This document shows, piece by piece, positions 12,989-25,547 of a stretch of 64,000 nucleotides of DNA. How positions within the stretch are numbered: position 1 is the first letter of the stretch; every line of letters starts with the position of its first letter. The notes under the pieces are model-generated. The model had not been told where the DNA came from. It ran no database searches and worked only from the letters and a program-made list of their open reading frames with translations. Location: the NCBI GenBank assembly GCA_963678675.1, contig OY783196.1, forward strand, positions 25,150,827 to 25,214,826. The letters are read 5' to 3'. This DNA comes from Xiphydria camelus (taxonomy: Eukaryota; Arthropoda; Insecta; Hymenoptera; Xiphydriidae). The position numbers and the translations under genes are program-made.

Positions 12989-13852
12989 CAGGCGATATGC
13001 CGTAACCTACACTCTAAACCATACGCTACTGGTTGTCGACTTGAGGATGCTGTAATGATTGGTTCTAATGAATTACCAGTACCCAGCAATCATTTCTGTA
13101 GAAAGTCTCTAAGCTCTATTCCTCTAGCAGTCGTAAAAATATGGCGAGGGTCACGTCCGGAAAAGATGTCGAACGTCTTAGCGCTTTAATTGTTGAACCG
13201 GTATAAAATTACTAGGTGTTTCGACATGTATTCTTAAAATTAAAATATTCTGCTTTTTGGCAACTACTACTACGCGTTTTATTTTCCTGACGGTAACCAG
13301 AGTATACCAATTTCGGAACGCAGTAGCCCTAACTAATTTTTAACATTTCCCGCGTGGTCACGTGTTTACATTTGCCCGACGATTAAGGAAACTTAAGGAT
13401 TTTCTTCACAAGCTATTGTCGGAGACTGAAAGTCGTTGGAACCAATTGTATCGCAGCTTCGAGTCGGCAACCAATACCGTATGGTTTAAAGTATGCTGCT
13501 GCATATCGCCTATGTCAAGCTTCCTCGAATCCGCACTGTATGCCATCCGAATCAAGTGTACATTTGTTCAATTCAATGAACGTGTACTAGTCTTAAATAA
13601 ATATGTTCTTGGCACTATTTACGTATGCCGATAGTTACTTGGATCGGCAAATTTTTTTTCCTCGCTCATGCCCATTTGGAGGCCTTTTCCAGCCTATTTT
13701 TAGACCGTAAGATGGCGTTTTTCCCGACCGGGAGTCCGCAGGCTGTTAAAAGATTGCTTTGTCCGAAGTGCGTCCTTTTTCCAAACTGATAAACGCAACG
13801 TGAAATGAGCCGTGTATACTTCTGTTTGTATTGTTTTGAGAAATGGGCATTC
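12989..13852. other. Non-coding DNA
   Basis: Short ORFs (12980-13189, 13362-13634) have no recognisable motif or good start. Nothing else is seen. Confidence 0.5.
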
Positions 13853-14042
13853 GTGAGAAAAAATAGTATATGTCATTCGCGGCTGAAATCCTCGGATTTT
13901 TAAGACTGTGTTTAGGTCGTAGCACGAGGCATGGTGAAGGGACGAGGCTCGCCGAAGGCCATGCCTCGTGTTACGACCTAATTAAACACAGTCTGAAAAA
14001 ACCTCGGATTTCCGCCTGACATAAGATACTATTTTTCAGTGA
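13853..14042. mobile_element. Hairpin element, copy 1
   Basis: Almost entirely self-complementary over about 190 bp, with an outer GAGAAAAAATAGTAT block, a middle AGACTGTGTTTA block, then GGTCGTAGCACGAGGCATGG facing its complement across a GC-rich loop of about 20 bases. A second copy in inverted orientation lies at 30206-30398. There is no coding capacity. Predicted RNA from either strand would form a long hairpin. Confidence 0.9.
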
Positions 14043-14721
14043 ACAGGAGACGTTTGAGTGCGAGCGAGAAAGTCGAATAACCCAGATGAACACATAAGAG
14101 CCTCTCCTGTCGCACGTGCTTTGTTCTTCTCGAACTTGTTCAGTTCGAACGTCTTATGGGCACAGTATCCTCGCCATGTCTCTGTAGATACACGTGGAAA
14201 GCAAATAAAAGTACAACCGATCGTTTCAAATATGGAAACGGAACGCTTCGAATTAATTTAAAAGCATTACGATTCGAGATCTCACTTGACCGGAAGTCGT
14301 ACGGCACGAGGAGGAAGAAACTCGCGAGCTATTACTACTCTACACAACCATGAGATATATGGTACTTAGTTTTCTCTCCACGCGAATCGGGTGAACCTCT
14401 CTCGTCGTTAATGCGACTCTCCCAGCAGTCTTTTTATTCTAGAACCTGGCGATTTTCTGGGCGACGGGTCTCGCGTGACGGTGGGTACTCTCGGAGGCGT
14501 CGCGAGACGGATGTTTGTCCTTGTAAGAGCCGTAGGTACTTATTTTGTCAGTCCGCGTACGCTCTGGTAAATTCGTACTTTTTGGCCGCATGCAGCGCGT
14601 CAACGATCAAAATGCTCACCCACCCGAAGAACTTAATGGCAACTAAATATAGGTTTTGGTTAGAAATATGAAATTTCTGTTAATTCGACATGCTCAAATC
14701 TGCTTTCTTTTCATTTATAGA
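14043..14721. other. Non-coding DNA
   Basis: Moderately CpG-rich with short ORFs and no recognisable features. Confidence 0.5.
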
Positions 14722-14996
14722 CACGGAAAGTCTGATACCAGTAAATTGTGTATAATATTTACTGTATTTACAACAAAAGAGATACCTACACGTGAAGATT
14801 TCGGATATTTTTTCAACGCGATACAGTAATTTTTCTTTTGCAAACATTAAATCGTGATAGTTTAAATTATAATTTATACACGAGTTTCCAAGGAAAAGTT
14901 ATTCTTCAGCACAGTAAGAACATCCGAAAACCCTTATACGTACCTATCTCTTTTATTATAAATACAGTAAAATTTACCGGTATCAGTCTTTCTGTG
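14722..14996. mobile_element. MITE with terminal repeats of about 60 bp
   Basis: Left end CACGGAAAGTCTGATACCAG mirrors the right end CTTTCTGTG. The similarity continues through a CAGTAAAATTTAC block and an AATAAAAGAGATA block in both arms. A truncated relative is at 7191-7336. The interior does not code. Confidence 0.85.
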
Positions 14997-15110
14997 AAAG
15001 AACATCATTCACCTCCGTAGCAAACTATTTGATGTAAATATAATGAAAATTAATTTTAATAAAGTAAGAAACTAAGAGGAGAGAAAGATATCGACTGAAT
15101 AGAAATTATA

Positions 15111-15449
15111 CAGGGTCCACACACACCACTGGACCTGCAACATAGTAAATATAACGTCTACGATTTGTGGAACTATAGACGATGAACGTCCACGTTAATT
15201 GGTCGTATTGGGTAGGAGAGGTTAAGCAGGGCCGGCAACTGTAGTGATGAAACTCTTAAACTGTGAGGTAGGTACGCCTGATTTTTACCAGATTTCACTC
15301 TAGTTCTGGTTACAATCAGGAGTACCTACCACAGTTTAAGAGTTTTATCACTACAGAGTTGTCAATCCTGCTTAATCTCTCCTACCCACCACGACCAATC
15401 AACCGTAAATGTTATATTTGCTATGTTGCAGATCCAGTCGATGACCTTG
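15111..15449. mobile_element. Foldback MITE, complete reference copy
   Basis: TA-flanked element of 339 bp, an inverted repeat over almost its whole length. The left end starts CAGGGTCCACACACACCAC and the right end, in reverse, CAAGGTCATCGACTGG. Both arms carry GCAACATAG, AAATATAAC, GGTAGGAGAG and TTAAGCAGG blocks. Related copies lie at 12894, 26831 (fragment) and 38544 (interrupted). Confidence 0.92.
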
Positions 15450-16534
15450 TATATGTATTACTCGTAATTGATACTTTTATATTTGGAATAATGATAACCG
15501 TATTACTGATACGACAACACAAACAGTATACTTGGAAAGCGTCGATAGAACGAATTGAGTTTTCGAAGATGTATTATCTTCGCAGGAGTCATCTATAAAT
15601 ATCGTATAAATATGGAAACTCATGATAAACCTATGAATTACGTTAGTTGAGTTGACGAATTTCAAGTTTGTACGTATTTTTTACTTTTGGAAACTCAATA
15701 ATTGCTTCGCGTGAGATGGAGATCTAAAATTCCCATACTTAAATTTAAAAAAAAAACCGCTCACGAGAGATACAAAATTTGGAAACTCTAAATTCGCTGG
15801 TAGACCCTTTCGAAATATCGAGATACTGTAAAATCAAACACTGAGAAAATTAAACACAGTCCTGAAAGCCATTTCATTGATAATTATTCGCATTTATTGG
15901 TAATCAACACTAGTTTCTATAATTGTCAAAACAATTTTTAGTTACCAGGACTAAACAATGTCTTACGGCAATTACGAAAAACTATCATTTATTTCCAAAA
16001 TCGTATAGTCATCCCCAAAATAGTTACCGCAACTATCTCTTTCTCCAAGTAAATGTAAACAAAATACACTGACTCTCTCGAACCGAAAGACTCAGCTACG
16101 GATCCACCGTTAACCTCTGAGCTATTGAAAAAGTACTTCTAATTCCAATGGAAAAGCAATAGACATTTATTGTTGCACTTCAATCGGCATGTCTCGTCTC
16201 TCGAAAAGAGCGCATCCTCGTGAAATTACTCGTTCACCGATAACGCAGGAAAATCGTTTCCTCTTCCTAACTCCGATCCGGCCCGTCTAATAAAACGAAT
16301 CTCGCGTTTCCTCTTATCCACCGCCTCTAGCGCTCTCTCCTTCTGGAAGTCAAACACGATCCTCTCGCGCTCGAAGCTCCCTCGAAGACCTGTCTGCCGT
16401 CTGAAAGCGAGCCTCGCTCGGACGACGCGGCGGTCTTTCCTTTCCCCCACGTGGGCTACGCGATGCAAAGCAAAAGCTAACGCTCGCCCGTTCGGCTTGG
16501 AGCGGTAAGAGACCGCGTCTCCCTGCGAAAACCG
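15450..16534. other. Non-coding DNA leading into a CpG-rich patch
   Basis: A CACTGAGAAAATT string at 15839 resembles the dispersed CACTNAGAAAA ends but no second end was found. From about 16190 the sequence becomes CpG-rich, approaching the candidate exon at 16583. Confidence 0.5.
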
Positions 16535-16540
16535 TCAGTT
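16535..16540 (+). promoter_or_regulatory. Possible initiator (TCAGTT)
   Basis: Matches the arthropod Inr consensus TCAGTY and lies 48 bases before the ATG of the candidate signal-peptide exon, in a CpG-rich patch with no TATA box. A clear DPE is not seen at the expected +28 spacing. Confidence 0.3.
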
Positions 16541-16582
16541 TCCGTGTAGACTCCAGTTCGCGAAGTGATCGGAAGTCGGAAC

Positions 16583-16625
16583 ATGTGGTACTCGGGATTT
16601 ACTTTAGTCATCTGCGTTCTCTTGG
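16583..16625 (+). CDS. Candidate first coding exon with signal peptide (partial gene)
   Basis: The ATG sits in a good context (GGAACATG) and encodes 14 residues, MWYSGFTLVICVLL, the hydrophobic core of a signal peptide or signal anchor. The frame then meets a near-ideal splice donor, G|GTGAGT at 16626. The exon would end in phase 1. If real, this is the 5' end of a secreted or membrane protein whose remaining exons are far downstream; I could not identify exon 2. The gene cannot be named from 14 residues. Read without splicing, the frame stays open to about 16879 but loses any recognisable character. A chance ORF in CpG-rich DNA is the main alternative. Confidence 0.4.
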
Positions 16626-19600
16626 GTGAGTACAGGGGGATGGATCGTTGCGATCGCACGGCGCGTGCGGTAGTGATTAGTGGAGCCGTGTCGCGGGTTT
16701 CTTGGAGGGACTGGTCGCGCCGTAATCGTATTGTAGTGATGATTCGACGCGCGGGAAGAATGAGCGAAGAAGATCGACCGAGGGCGAGTGAATCTGCGGT
16801 GACGTATCTACAACTCGATCCCAGTGACGTCGATCGAGCGCTGATAATTTTCTGGAATTTTTTATATCAATTTGGATAATTCTTCATCTTGGAAAGAAAG
16901 TCTCGGAACTTTCCATAATGCGTAAGAGCGTCGGAGTAGAACGAGCACACTTATGAATTCAAAATGGAAATTTATCGCGCCACGTGCGTACGGCAGTAAT
17001 TGTAGATAAAAGTAAAAGCGACAACGACGAATAGAATGATTGGAAGTCGTTTGTCGACGAGGATACGCGCGCGGTGAAGGATCGACGAGTGGCGGCGAAT
17101 GATGATGGAGTGGTAAAGAGGGGGGGGGGAGATGTTATCTCGGCCATGTGCGCCAAGCTCGCCACCTACCTATGTATGGCCTGACAACTCCGCTCATTCG
17201 AATGTACCCAATGTCGCGGGCCAACACCAGGGGAAATCAAGCGTACTCTACTTTTATTTGCATAAAATGATAAGACTGACGTGACGCGTTTGACCGGCGG
17301 AGTCTCTCTTCTCCGTGTTACGATGCGCCTGGCATCGTTTCGTGGTGAAAAGAATTTATTCCGGTGAACCAATCCCGTGCCGGTTAACGAGAGTTTCTAT
17401 ACCGTAAAACAAGAGGAATCGATGAAAGTCATTAACGCCCACTTCAGCTACGATTATTTCGCCATCTACGAATTCTTGATTAATATTGGTACAAGACTCA
17501 TTTGTAAATCGGAATGTGATTTTCAAGAAAATATTATATCAACTCTGATTAAGAATTCATGAGTAGCAAAATAATCGTGGTTAGACTGAACGCCTTATTC
17601 CAATATCGATTATTATTCCTAACAGGTACAAAATTATTCTCATTTATGGTTCGAAAAATCCAACGGATCAATTTTCCACTTCTAAATAACCTGTTAAAGA
17701 GAAAATTGAAATAAATCCTATCTAGCTCGAAATAGTTAAGAAATACAATATCTAATATTTGATGAAAAAATAATCAGTCAAGATTTCACTACTAGATTAA
17801 AATTGGAGTATAGATGATAGGCACTTCAGTTCGTAGAGAGGGAAGGGGAAGGAGAAAAAGAAAAGAAGAAAATAGAACGAAAAAATAGAGCAAAATTTGG
17901 GATTTATGGAAAATATTAAGAAAATGTGAACTACTGTGAGAAATCGTCCATCGATAGCGTTTACTGTACTTCAAATTAGTCCGATTGAACTCGAAATAGA
18001 CGAACTGACACGCGATTTATTAAACTTTCCACTGTCACAACGAAAAAGAAAATAACATTGAACGCGCGAGCGCGAAATATTCTGCAGAAACATTGTTTCG
18101 CTAGCAGCAAATATAAATCCTATCTAATAAAATCCAGCACGATATAATCGAAAGTCGTGGTCACCTATCACCATTGGTTAGTTGATAATCGATATCGATA
18201 TAGTATTCGATAGTTAAAGCGGGGAAATTCAATTCGATAAAATTAGTGTTGAAGTAAATGTAAATGTCGTCATGAAATACGTTTTAGGCGCGCGCTTGCG
18301 CGTGCAAATGGTCTAGTCACAATTAAAAGACTATACCGTATTGATATACGAAAAAAAAGAACGTGATAACTTCATGTTCGTCTACATACTCGCGTTTGTT
18401 TCAATGCGAACCATACAGAAACAACAAGTACGCGCCAACGTACACGTATGCAACGCAGACCCCATCACTTTAATCGCATTTCTCCTCCGTCCCGAAAGAC
18501 GCCAATCACGTATAGCTTCAGTCGACGGATCCTTCCACGGGCCCGCCAGTGGCAAACCCACACCTGTCCAGGCCAGAGAGCGAAGGACTGTTACAATATT
18601 CTAATCACGTTCAATCTACCCTGCATCTCCACCCACCCGCTAGCCACGCGCGCATATACCGCCAGCCCCCAACAATTCTCAATGCATACAGCGATATGCA
18701 CCCGCTATATAGACGGGTATATCAAATGCTATACCTGATCACCATAAAAATTTATATACGTTCGTGACCGTAAATTGCATTATCGAAGCTCGTATTCCGC
18801 TCCGCCCCGTCCTCGAATTCCCGACCCCTGTTGATGCGTTTATATTACAAAAATACTGAGGGCAGGGGAGGGAGAGGGTGAGTCCTACAATATACAGGTA
18901 CCTATATAACAAGGTGAAAACCGCAGCTCGTGGCATACCAGAATCAACGACTCGATGAACTTATTATGCGTTTATTGGAAAAAAAGAAAAAAGGGAACAA
19001 CGTACGAAGAATAAAATGGAAGAGCGATACAAATATTACAAATCAAATTTCCTGGAAGAGGGAAAGAAAAACTCGTTTCGAGAATCCGAAATAAAAGTGG
19101 AGATAAAAATGGTTTATCTCAATCTAGACTAAAGTTCGTACGAGAGTAATAAGATGAAGTGCAGAAAGATATATCTCTCTACAATAGAATATAATATTGA
19201 AAATAATTAATCAATATGTTGATTACTAATTTATAAATTATTTAATTGTTTATATTGAACCTAATTTTCGCGCTTAATGTTTATTATATAAGTGGATGAA
19301 ATATTGATATTTTTGGTAGCACTTCATTTCAAAATTTTCAAAATTAACACATTTTTTTCCACTCTTCGGAAAAACTTAATATTGATATCTACTTCCTTTA
19401 TGCACCCCTATATGCCTGTATGAATTCGGTAATTTTTTGTCTACTTTTTATTATAGAATCATCGATTGTCTGATATTCTTAAGCGTCAGATTCCTCAAAT
19501 ATCTATAAAAAAAACACGACAATACAGCGACAATATGCCGACCATCCCTCGATCTTTACGCGACTGGTTGGCAACTCACGGGCTTCACCCCGGAAACGCT

Positions 19601-20595
19601 TGCGTACAATACGTATAAGTAGCTATCCCCAATGAGGCAGAAACGCGCCGCACGTGCGAGCGTTGTTGACATGCAGAGACGGATTCTCGTTCGCACAGAA
19701 GACCACGATGTCGGGCATATGCGTGCGTGGGAGTTCTGAATCGGGACATCATTATGCGCGGAAGCGCACTCGTGGGCGGATAATAATGTATTTCGTATCA
19801 TATCGCGCACACCTGTTAAAGCACAAGATAACCTATATACGTATTTATACAATCACACCTCGTGCGAAAAAGTGACGAATTGAAAAAAATATCGCGTCAT
19901 AATTATCCGTTGTTTTGGATTCACTCGGAAGAACAATGTCCAAATTATTCGACTGTGAAACGGTACTTACTTCTTCGGTACACTGTTGGAAATTTTTACA
20001 GGCTTCACAGCCCTTATTTATATCATTTTAGGGGAAATAGTGGACATTTAAAAGAAAAAAAGAAGAGTACAATTTTGATTTAAAAAAGTAGATTTTCCAG
20101 AAATTAGAAACGCGTGCAGTGGTTTAAAAAAAATAGCAATTTGGAAGATATACAATGAAACAGCAATATTTATTAGGTGAATGAAGGATTTTTTGTTAAT
20201 TAAAAATTTATATCTGATGTTACGCAACTTAAATCTAAGTATCACGTTCTGATTTAAGGAAAAGGGGCCGTTTGTCAAATTTAGTTTCCGGTAAGAAACA
20301 TTCAACTGGGTTATTAATTTGAAAAGAAATATTGGTACATGTAGATAGAGTAGAGATGATGGCACTATTTTAATAAAAAAGAAAGAAAAAGAAAAAAACA
20401 TTTTAATTCTTTTCACGTGATCTGAAATGATGCAAAGATAAGCTCAAGTGAGAAGCTGAATAACAGGTGTCTCTCTCTCTCTCTCTCTCTCTTTAGAGGA
20501 AAAATATCAAACTATAGAGAAGAATACCAAAAAATCGCGAGTTTTAATGTGAAAGGGGAAAAGAAATAATAAAATAAAGGGGGGAATAAGGTCTA
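16626..20595. other. Non-coding DNA, possible large intron
   Basis: No recognisable exon. If 16583-16625 is real, this would be its first intron. It contains a ten-base G run at 17120-17129 and a CT microsatellite (20470-20492). The ORFs at 18341-18767 and 19556-20416 show no domain. Confidence 0.45.
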
Positions 20596-20831
20596 CACTG
20601 TGAAGCCTGATTTTATATTGGAATCGATCCACTCATTTTTGTATGTTATAGTCAACTGATCATTCGTATTAATTCAATGTTTCCTGCGTTAATTTCAATA
20701 TTTTTGTGTGTCAATGTTAACAGTCTTTGTGTCAATTGTAAAACAAAAAATATCGCATGAACCAAAAAAGTTTGTCGATTTTAACGTACAAAAGTGAGTT
20801 GACCAATCCCAATACAAAATTTTCAACTGTG
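20596..20831. mobile_element. MITE with inverted repeats of about 60 bp, copy 1
   Basis: TA-flanked on both sides. The left arm contains GGAATCGATCCACTCATTTT and the right arm its mirror, with an outer CACTGTGAA or CACAGTTGAA end. Each arm continues through a TTTTGTATGTTA-type block. A second copy is at 24036-24224. Confidence 0.85.
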
Positions 20832-22298
20832 TATGTATTGTCATTCATTTAAATACAGAGAAATATACGTTATAAATTATCATATACATAATATATCACT
20901 GCTTAAATGTAGATACTCAGGATATTCTCGCAATTCTCGGTGGTTATAATATCTTCGGCTTCTTTAAAAGTTCAGAAAAGAAGATTTCGATAAATTTACA
21001 AAATCATTCCATTATAAAGAGGACGAAATAGCAACGTGGAATCAAACAAACCGTTCGAGTGACGCATAACGTTCAAGAGCCGTACGCGAGAGATCGACTG
21101 CTAGTCATCCGGCAGTCAAGCTCGCATAAATTATTATCAGATCCGCCCAGCCAGCCCGCGCTGTTCGATATAATCGATCTCAACGAATGCACCGGGGAGA
21201 TAATGCCGTTTCCTGATTGAGGACTTTAATCGGACGCGCGGACGGTTTAGCGGTGCGTGAAAAAAAAAAAAGAGACGGGCAGGGAAATCCCCTCTAAAGG
21301 CTGCGATAATCGCCGCCTAATGGAGTGGGAGCGACGCGAATCGTGTGTAAATTATAACCCGTTTGTACGCGAAAATCTGTTGAACTTTCTCTTCCGGACC
21401 GTCGGATCGTCTCCGTCTGCGAATATCGGCACGGCTTTCCCTCGCCGCTCGCGGGAGGGAGTCGAAAGAAAACGAGAAAAAGGAGAGAATTCATACGCAT
21501 CGACGAAGATTCCCTCCGCGGTGCCCGGATCGGAAAATATAGTATCATCGACGCCCCGATTGAATCCGCGCACCGACCGTTGGCTCGCATTAGAGGTGCG
21601 ACAAGTAAACAGAGCCCCGTGCTCGGCAGCGGAATTACGCGCTCGAGCAATAATTAATTATACACAGACGAACGGGCGGGCGATTAGCAGGCCCGCAACG
21701 CGGCGGTAAGATTCAATCTAGCTGTCGTATGCGCAACAATGCTTTCGGAATTCCAATTATTTGCGAGGATTAAGCGACCAAGTATATTTGGTTGGGAGCA
21801 GCCAGATGGCGGTAGACCGAGATCGGCCGGTACTGGTAATGCCGGCACAAGCCGGTATCTACATTACGGCACGCGTTTCGCGCGATGCAAATAAATAATA
21901 ATCCTATGATTATGGCAAATAAACGATACCGAAGCAAGCTAGAATTTGACTGAGCTTTCCCTCGTCAAAAAAATACTACTGACAGGACAAAAATATTAAC
22001 TACTGAAAACTACTGAGTTGTAATAGTTATTATTATTGGATTTCAGTAGTTTTCGATAGTTTCCAGTAGCATTTTCAGTCTCTCGGGAATATTTCTTCAT
22101 AAGGAAGAGAATTTTCTCAAAACCTATTGATCCGTGTTGAAAGATCCGATTCGATTCGTTCGTTCAATTCGAAAATGTCTGCGGGTCAGTTTCGAATCTC
22201 GGATGAAGCTTCAAATAATTTTGGAAAATGTTGAATTCTGTAAGCTTAGAGAAATAATTGCTAGAGTTTATAAAGTATTTCTTGAATCAAGAACATAT
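20832..22298. other. Non-coding DNA with CpG-rich patch
   Basis: About 21040-21900 is CpG-rich and open on both strands (for example 21257-21709 + and 21294-21650 -). Neither frame has an ATG with recognisable protein, so these are treated as compositional artefacts. It could be regulatory or 5' UTR sequence. Confidence 0.45.
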
Positions 22299-22504
22299 GG
22301 ATAACTTTTATTGATAGGGAACCAAGCGCCAATTGCCTATTTGGTGCTTGATTTCCTTTCAATTAGCATCGTCTAGTCTTCGTTTTTATAAGATTATGCG
22401 TAGTTTCTAGGTAGATAAAGACTTTAAGAATCTATAATAATTGAAAGAGAACCAAGCGTCAAATAGGCAATTGGCGCTTGGTTCCCTATCAATAAACATT
22501 ATCC
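22299..22504. mobile_element. Foldback MITE with hairpins inside each arm
   Basis: Arms of about 75 bp at each end are mirror images (TTGATAGGGAACCAAGCGCC near the left, its complement near the right). Within each arm, AACCAAGCGCCAATTGCC is itself followed by a near-complement, so the element can fold as one long hairpin or two smaller ones. The loop of roughly 60 bases is AT-rich. Confidence 0.85.
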
Positions 22505-22872
22505 TGGGGTACAGATATGATCTTACCAATTTTTAAGGATACAGATTCTTGGTGGAAGAATATAATATATATTTGACTCTCAAGAATACCTTCGTTCCGA
22601 CAAGTTCTTCCTGCGCGAAAAAAAAACAATTACTCGAGCTTGTTAAATATTTTCTCGCGAAGAAAACCATGGCTTAATTTTGGAATTGCATTATGTTTTT
22701 GATAGAAGAATCTATCTGGTGCCCTATTTTGTCGGCAACAGCAATTATTTCCCTCAGTGTGTACATCACTTCACTTCATTCGAATTCACGTTTGCCCCTC
22801 GTTTATTCAATGATAATTACCTCGTCACCTAATGAACTTTGAGCCTATATTGATATAAAGCTTTTTTATATA

Positions 22873-23367
22873 CAGTATGCCCCATAATGACCGTGACAGG
22901 GAGTAAGTGCAGATTCCTCGTTAAAAATTAGATGTATAAAGTGCAAATTATAATGTCAGTGGGGCAAAAGTTAAGGAGCTAACAGTTCTAAGATGAATAA
23001 TAGGATTACAGTTCCGATGGCAAACGTCGTTGACACATAAACGGGTAAATAAATGTAAGGAGCTCTAACATCGCATTCATAGATGATATCTCAATCGTCT
23101 TCCTCAAAAAAACTAACAGCAGTTTAGCGTTTGAGATATCTTCTGCGAGAACTATTAGTACAGAACTTATATATAGACGGGGTGCTCTTTACACTTAATG
23201 TTTGTGTGTCAATGACGTTTGCTATCGTAACTGTCATCCTATTGGTCATCTTAAAACTCTTTTATTTCCTTAAAATATTCTCCCCTCAGCATTACAACTT
23301 GCACACAGACATTTTATGTATCTATTTTTTCCATTTTCCGCTGCCGCGGACTTTATGGGATACGCTG
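22873..23367. mobile_element. MITE with diverged inverted repeats of about 185 bp
   Basis: TA at both ends. The left end CAGTATGCCCCATAATG mirrors the right end, which reads CAGCGTATCCCATAAAG. The arms stay alignable to about 23057 and 23192, including shared GGCAAACGTCGTTGACAC-type blocks. The divergence between arms suggests an old insertion. Confidence 0.82.
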
Positions 23368-24035
23368 TAGATAGAAATGTAGTCTTACAATGAAAAAATA
23401 TTTTGTGGCTTAATGCAACCTCTAAATATATTTTTTAGTGTAGAAATAGTATCGTCATATCAACTTAGGCTTAAAATTTATAGGGTGCAAGATGATTAAA
23501 GTGAAGATAAAAAATTAACTATAAAACCTCAGAGTATTTTTAACGTGCCATCCAATCGAATTCGTCCGTTCGATTGCAGATAGATGGGTCAATTTCGATC
23601 CCTGAATATAAAACGAAAAAATGTACGCTCACACAAATAAGAAGGCACTTACGGTGGACTCGCGCCGAAAACCTTCGCGCAATAACTTCTCCATTAATTC
23701 ATACTCCAAATGTCGAATGAAGACTTACCTGAAACAAAGAAAGAAAAATAGAGGAATTAGTAGGTACCTAATTTTTGAGAGAATCAATGGATCTCGAATA
23801 CTTTTTGGAAGTTTTCTCAACGGAACTAATACTAAAGCCTTCGGTAAATAAATGGGATCTAACTTGCTTTTATTTTTAACGTCTCGCCACACGTCGCTTT
23901 TTTATAGAAGCATTACCGAAGACCTTCAGAATCTCTTCGTGCGTTTTTTACCTCTTCGAGAGACGAACTTCTCTGGCGAATCGACGAGAAACCAAGCGTG
24001 TCAACTATCTCGTACTTACTAAGCGACCGCAGTTA
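23368..24035. other. Non-coding DNA
   Basis: One ATG ORF of 76 codons (23621-23851) with no recognisable motif. Nothing else seen. Confidence 0.5.
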
Positions 24036-24224
24036 CACAGTTGGAAATTTTGAGCAGGAATTGGTCCACCAATTTTTGTATGTTAAAATCAACTGATTCT
24101 TTGTTTTAATTCTAACATTCCTTATACTAATTTTAATACAAAAAAATGTTTGGTTAACACGAGCTAATTAATTTTAAAATACAAAAATGAGTAGACCGAT
24201 TCCAATACGAAATTTCCTACTGTG
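24036..24224. mobile_element. MITE with inverted repeats of about 60 bp, copy 2
   Basis: Same family as 20596-20831: left end CACAGTTGGAAATTTTG, right end mirrored as CACAGTAGGAAATTTCG, both followed by the GGAATTGGTCCACC-type block. TA is kept on the left but mutated on the right. Confidence 0.82.
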
Positions 24225-24297
24225 TGCAAAGATTAAAAAGAGTTTCAAATTTTTAATCATTACAAGAGTTGGGAGAGAATTAGAATTAATTTATCCC

Positions 24298-24434
24298 GTG
24301 CCCAGTTTCACATCAACGGTAAATAACTTTACTCGCCGACAAAATAGCACTTTCTACCAATCACAGAGCTCGCGGTAGGCCGTTTGTTCGCCGAAAAAAA
24401 AAAAGTTATTTACCGTTAGTGAAACCGAGTGCAC
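24298..24434. mobile_element. Small foldback MITE
   Basis: Arms of about 45 bp: GTGCCCAGTTTCAC at the left and GTGCACTCGGTTTCAC at the right in reverse, each continuing into AACGGTAAATAACTTT. The right arm carries an expanded A run. No coding capacity. Confidence 0.8.
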
Positions 24435-25392
24435 ATACATACACACAAACACCCACATTAGGAGTGTAAAAAAATATTAAGATTTTCTCCTCTTCACGGT
24501 ACGCCTTACCTACAAATAAAAGAGATAGCGCGATAAATCAGCTGTTAGCTGGGGACTTCTTTCCAATAAACGTCCCAGTAAAAGTACTTCGTATAAAGTA
24601 AATAATTACCAAGAAACTCCAAAATACAAATCGTGAATGTACGAGTGCGAGTGCAAACGCCTTAATAGGCGTTAATATCTCGGTGAACGCTGAGCTTCTC
24701 TCTGTCGCATTGTTTGTCCTTTACTCAGATTAACCTTTCGATTTTCTATCGAACGCCTTTTTTATGGAATAAGTACTTACGAATTTGGAATTGCAAGAAG
24801 TGCAGAGGAATCTACACGCAATTATGCGAATAATAACTGCTCAAGAAAGCCAATAAGACGTGCCCCGAGTAATTGAGTGAAAATGTCCCATTTTTTGCTG
24901 TTCTAACACTGCCATAATATTTATCCCATATAAAATTTATTCGACATTTTTATAGACATTTCCCTCTCTTCTCACATAAATACTGGTATTTTTTATGAAA
25001 AATTAAATGAAAGTTGGACATTAATTAAAAACAAATTTTTAAAGTGAACTTTCCAATGCGGCGGTTAACGCTCACCTCCATAGAGGAAGAGGGAACATTT
25101 AATATGTTAATTAGGCCCCTATAAAACAAAGTATTTCCAATTATTTTAAAAACCCGTGAAATTGCTCGACATTTAAAACCTCTCGCTGTTGGAGTATATA
25201 TGGTGTAACGAAGAGAAAGGCTCTCTCGTCTGCTCTTTTAAATTAGAGATGTATCACGATTAAAGTGGTTTCTCGTAAGGCTACCGGTTTTAAAAGTTAT
25301 TGCTCACAGCGCATCTCCAATTTGGAACAGTGTAGGCCACCGAGAGAAAAGTTTATTTATAATATGAAAACATTAATCTGGATACGAACCTA
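24435..25392. other. Non-coding DNA
   Basis: No recognisable feature beyond AT-rich sequence; the 25265-25453 ORF runs into a mariner end and is not a gene. Confidence 0.55.
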
Positions 25393-25547
25393 TGAGGGTG
25401 TATCAAATATAAACGGAACTTGTTTTTTTTTTAATTACGGAGAGGTCTGTTAGCCTAAGATCCCACTGCAAAAATATGTAGGCACCTGTTTTTTCAATGA
25501 AACTTAATTCAAATGAAAGATTAATGCCAATGTGATGTATTACTTCC

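Noticed and set aside
21257..21709. 150-codon plus-strand frame overlapped by a 118-codon minus-strand frame
   Set aside because: No ATG at the start of the plus frame, both strands open, no recognisable protein.
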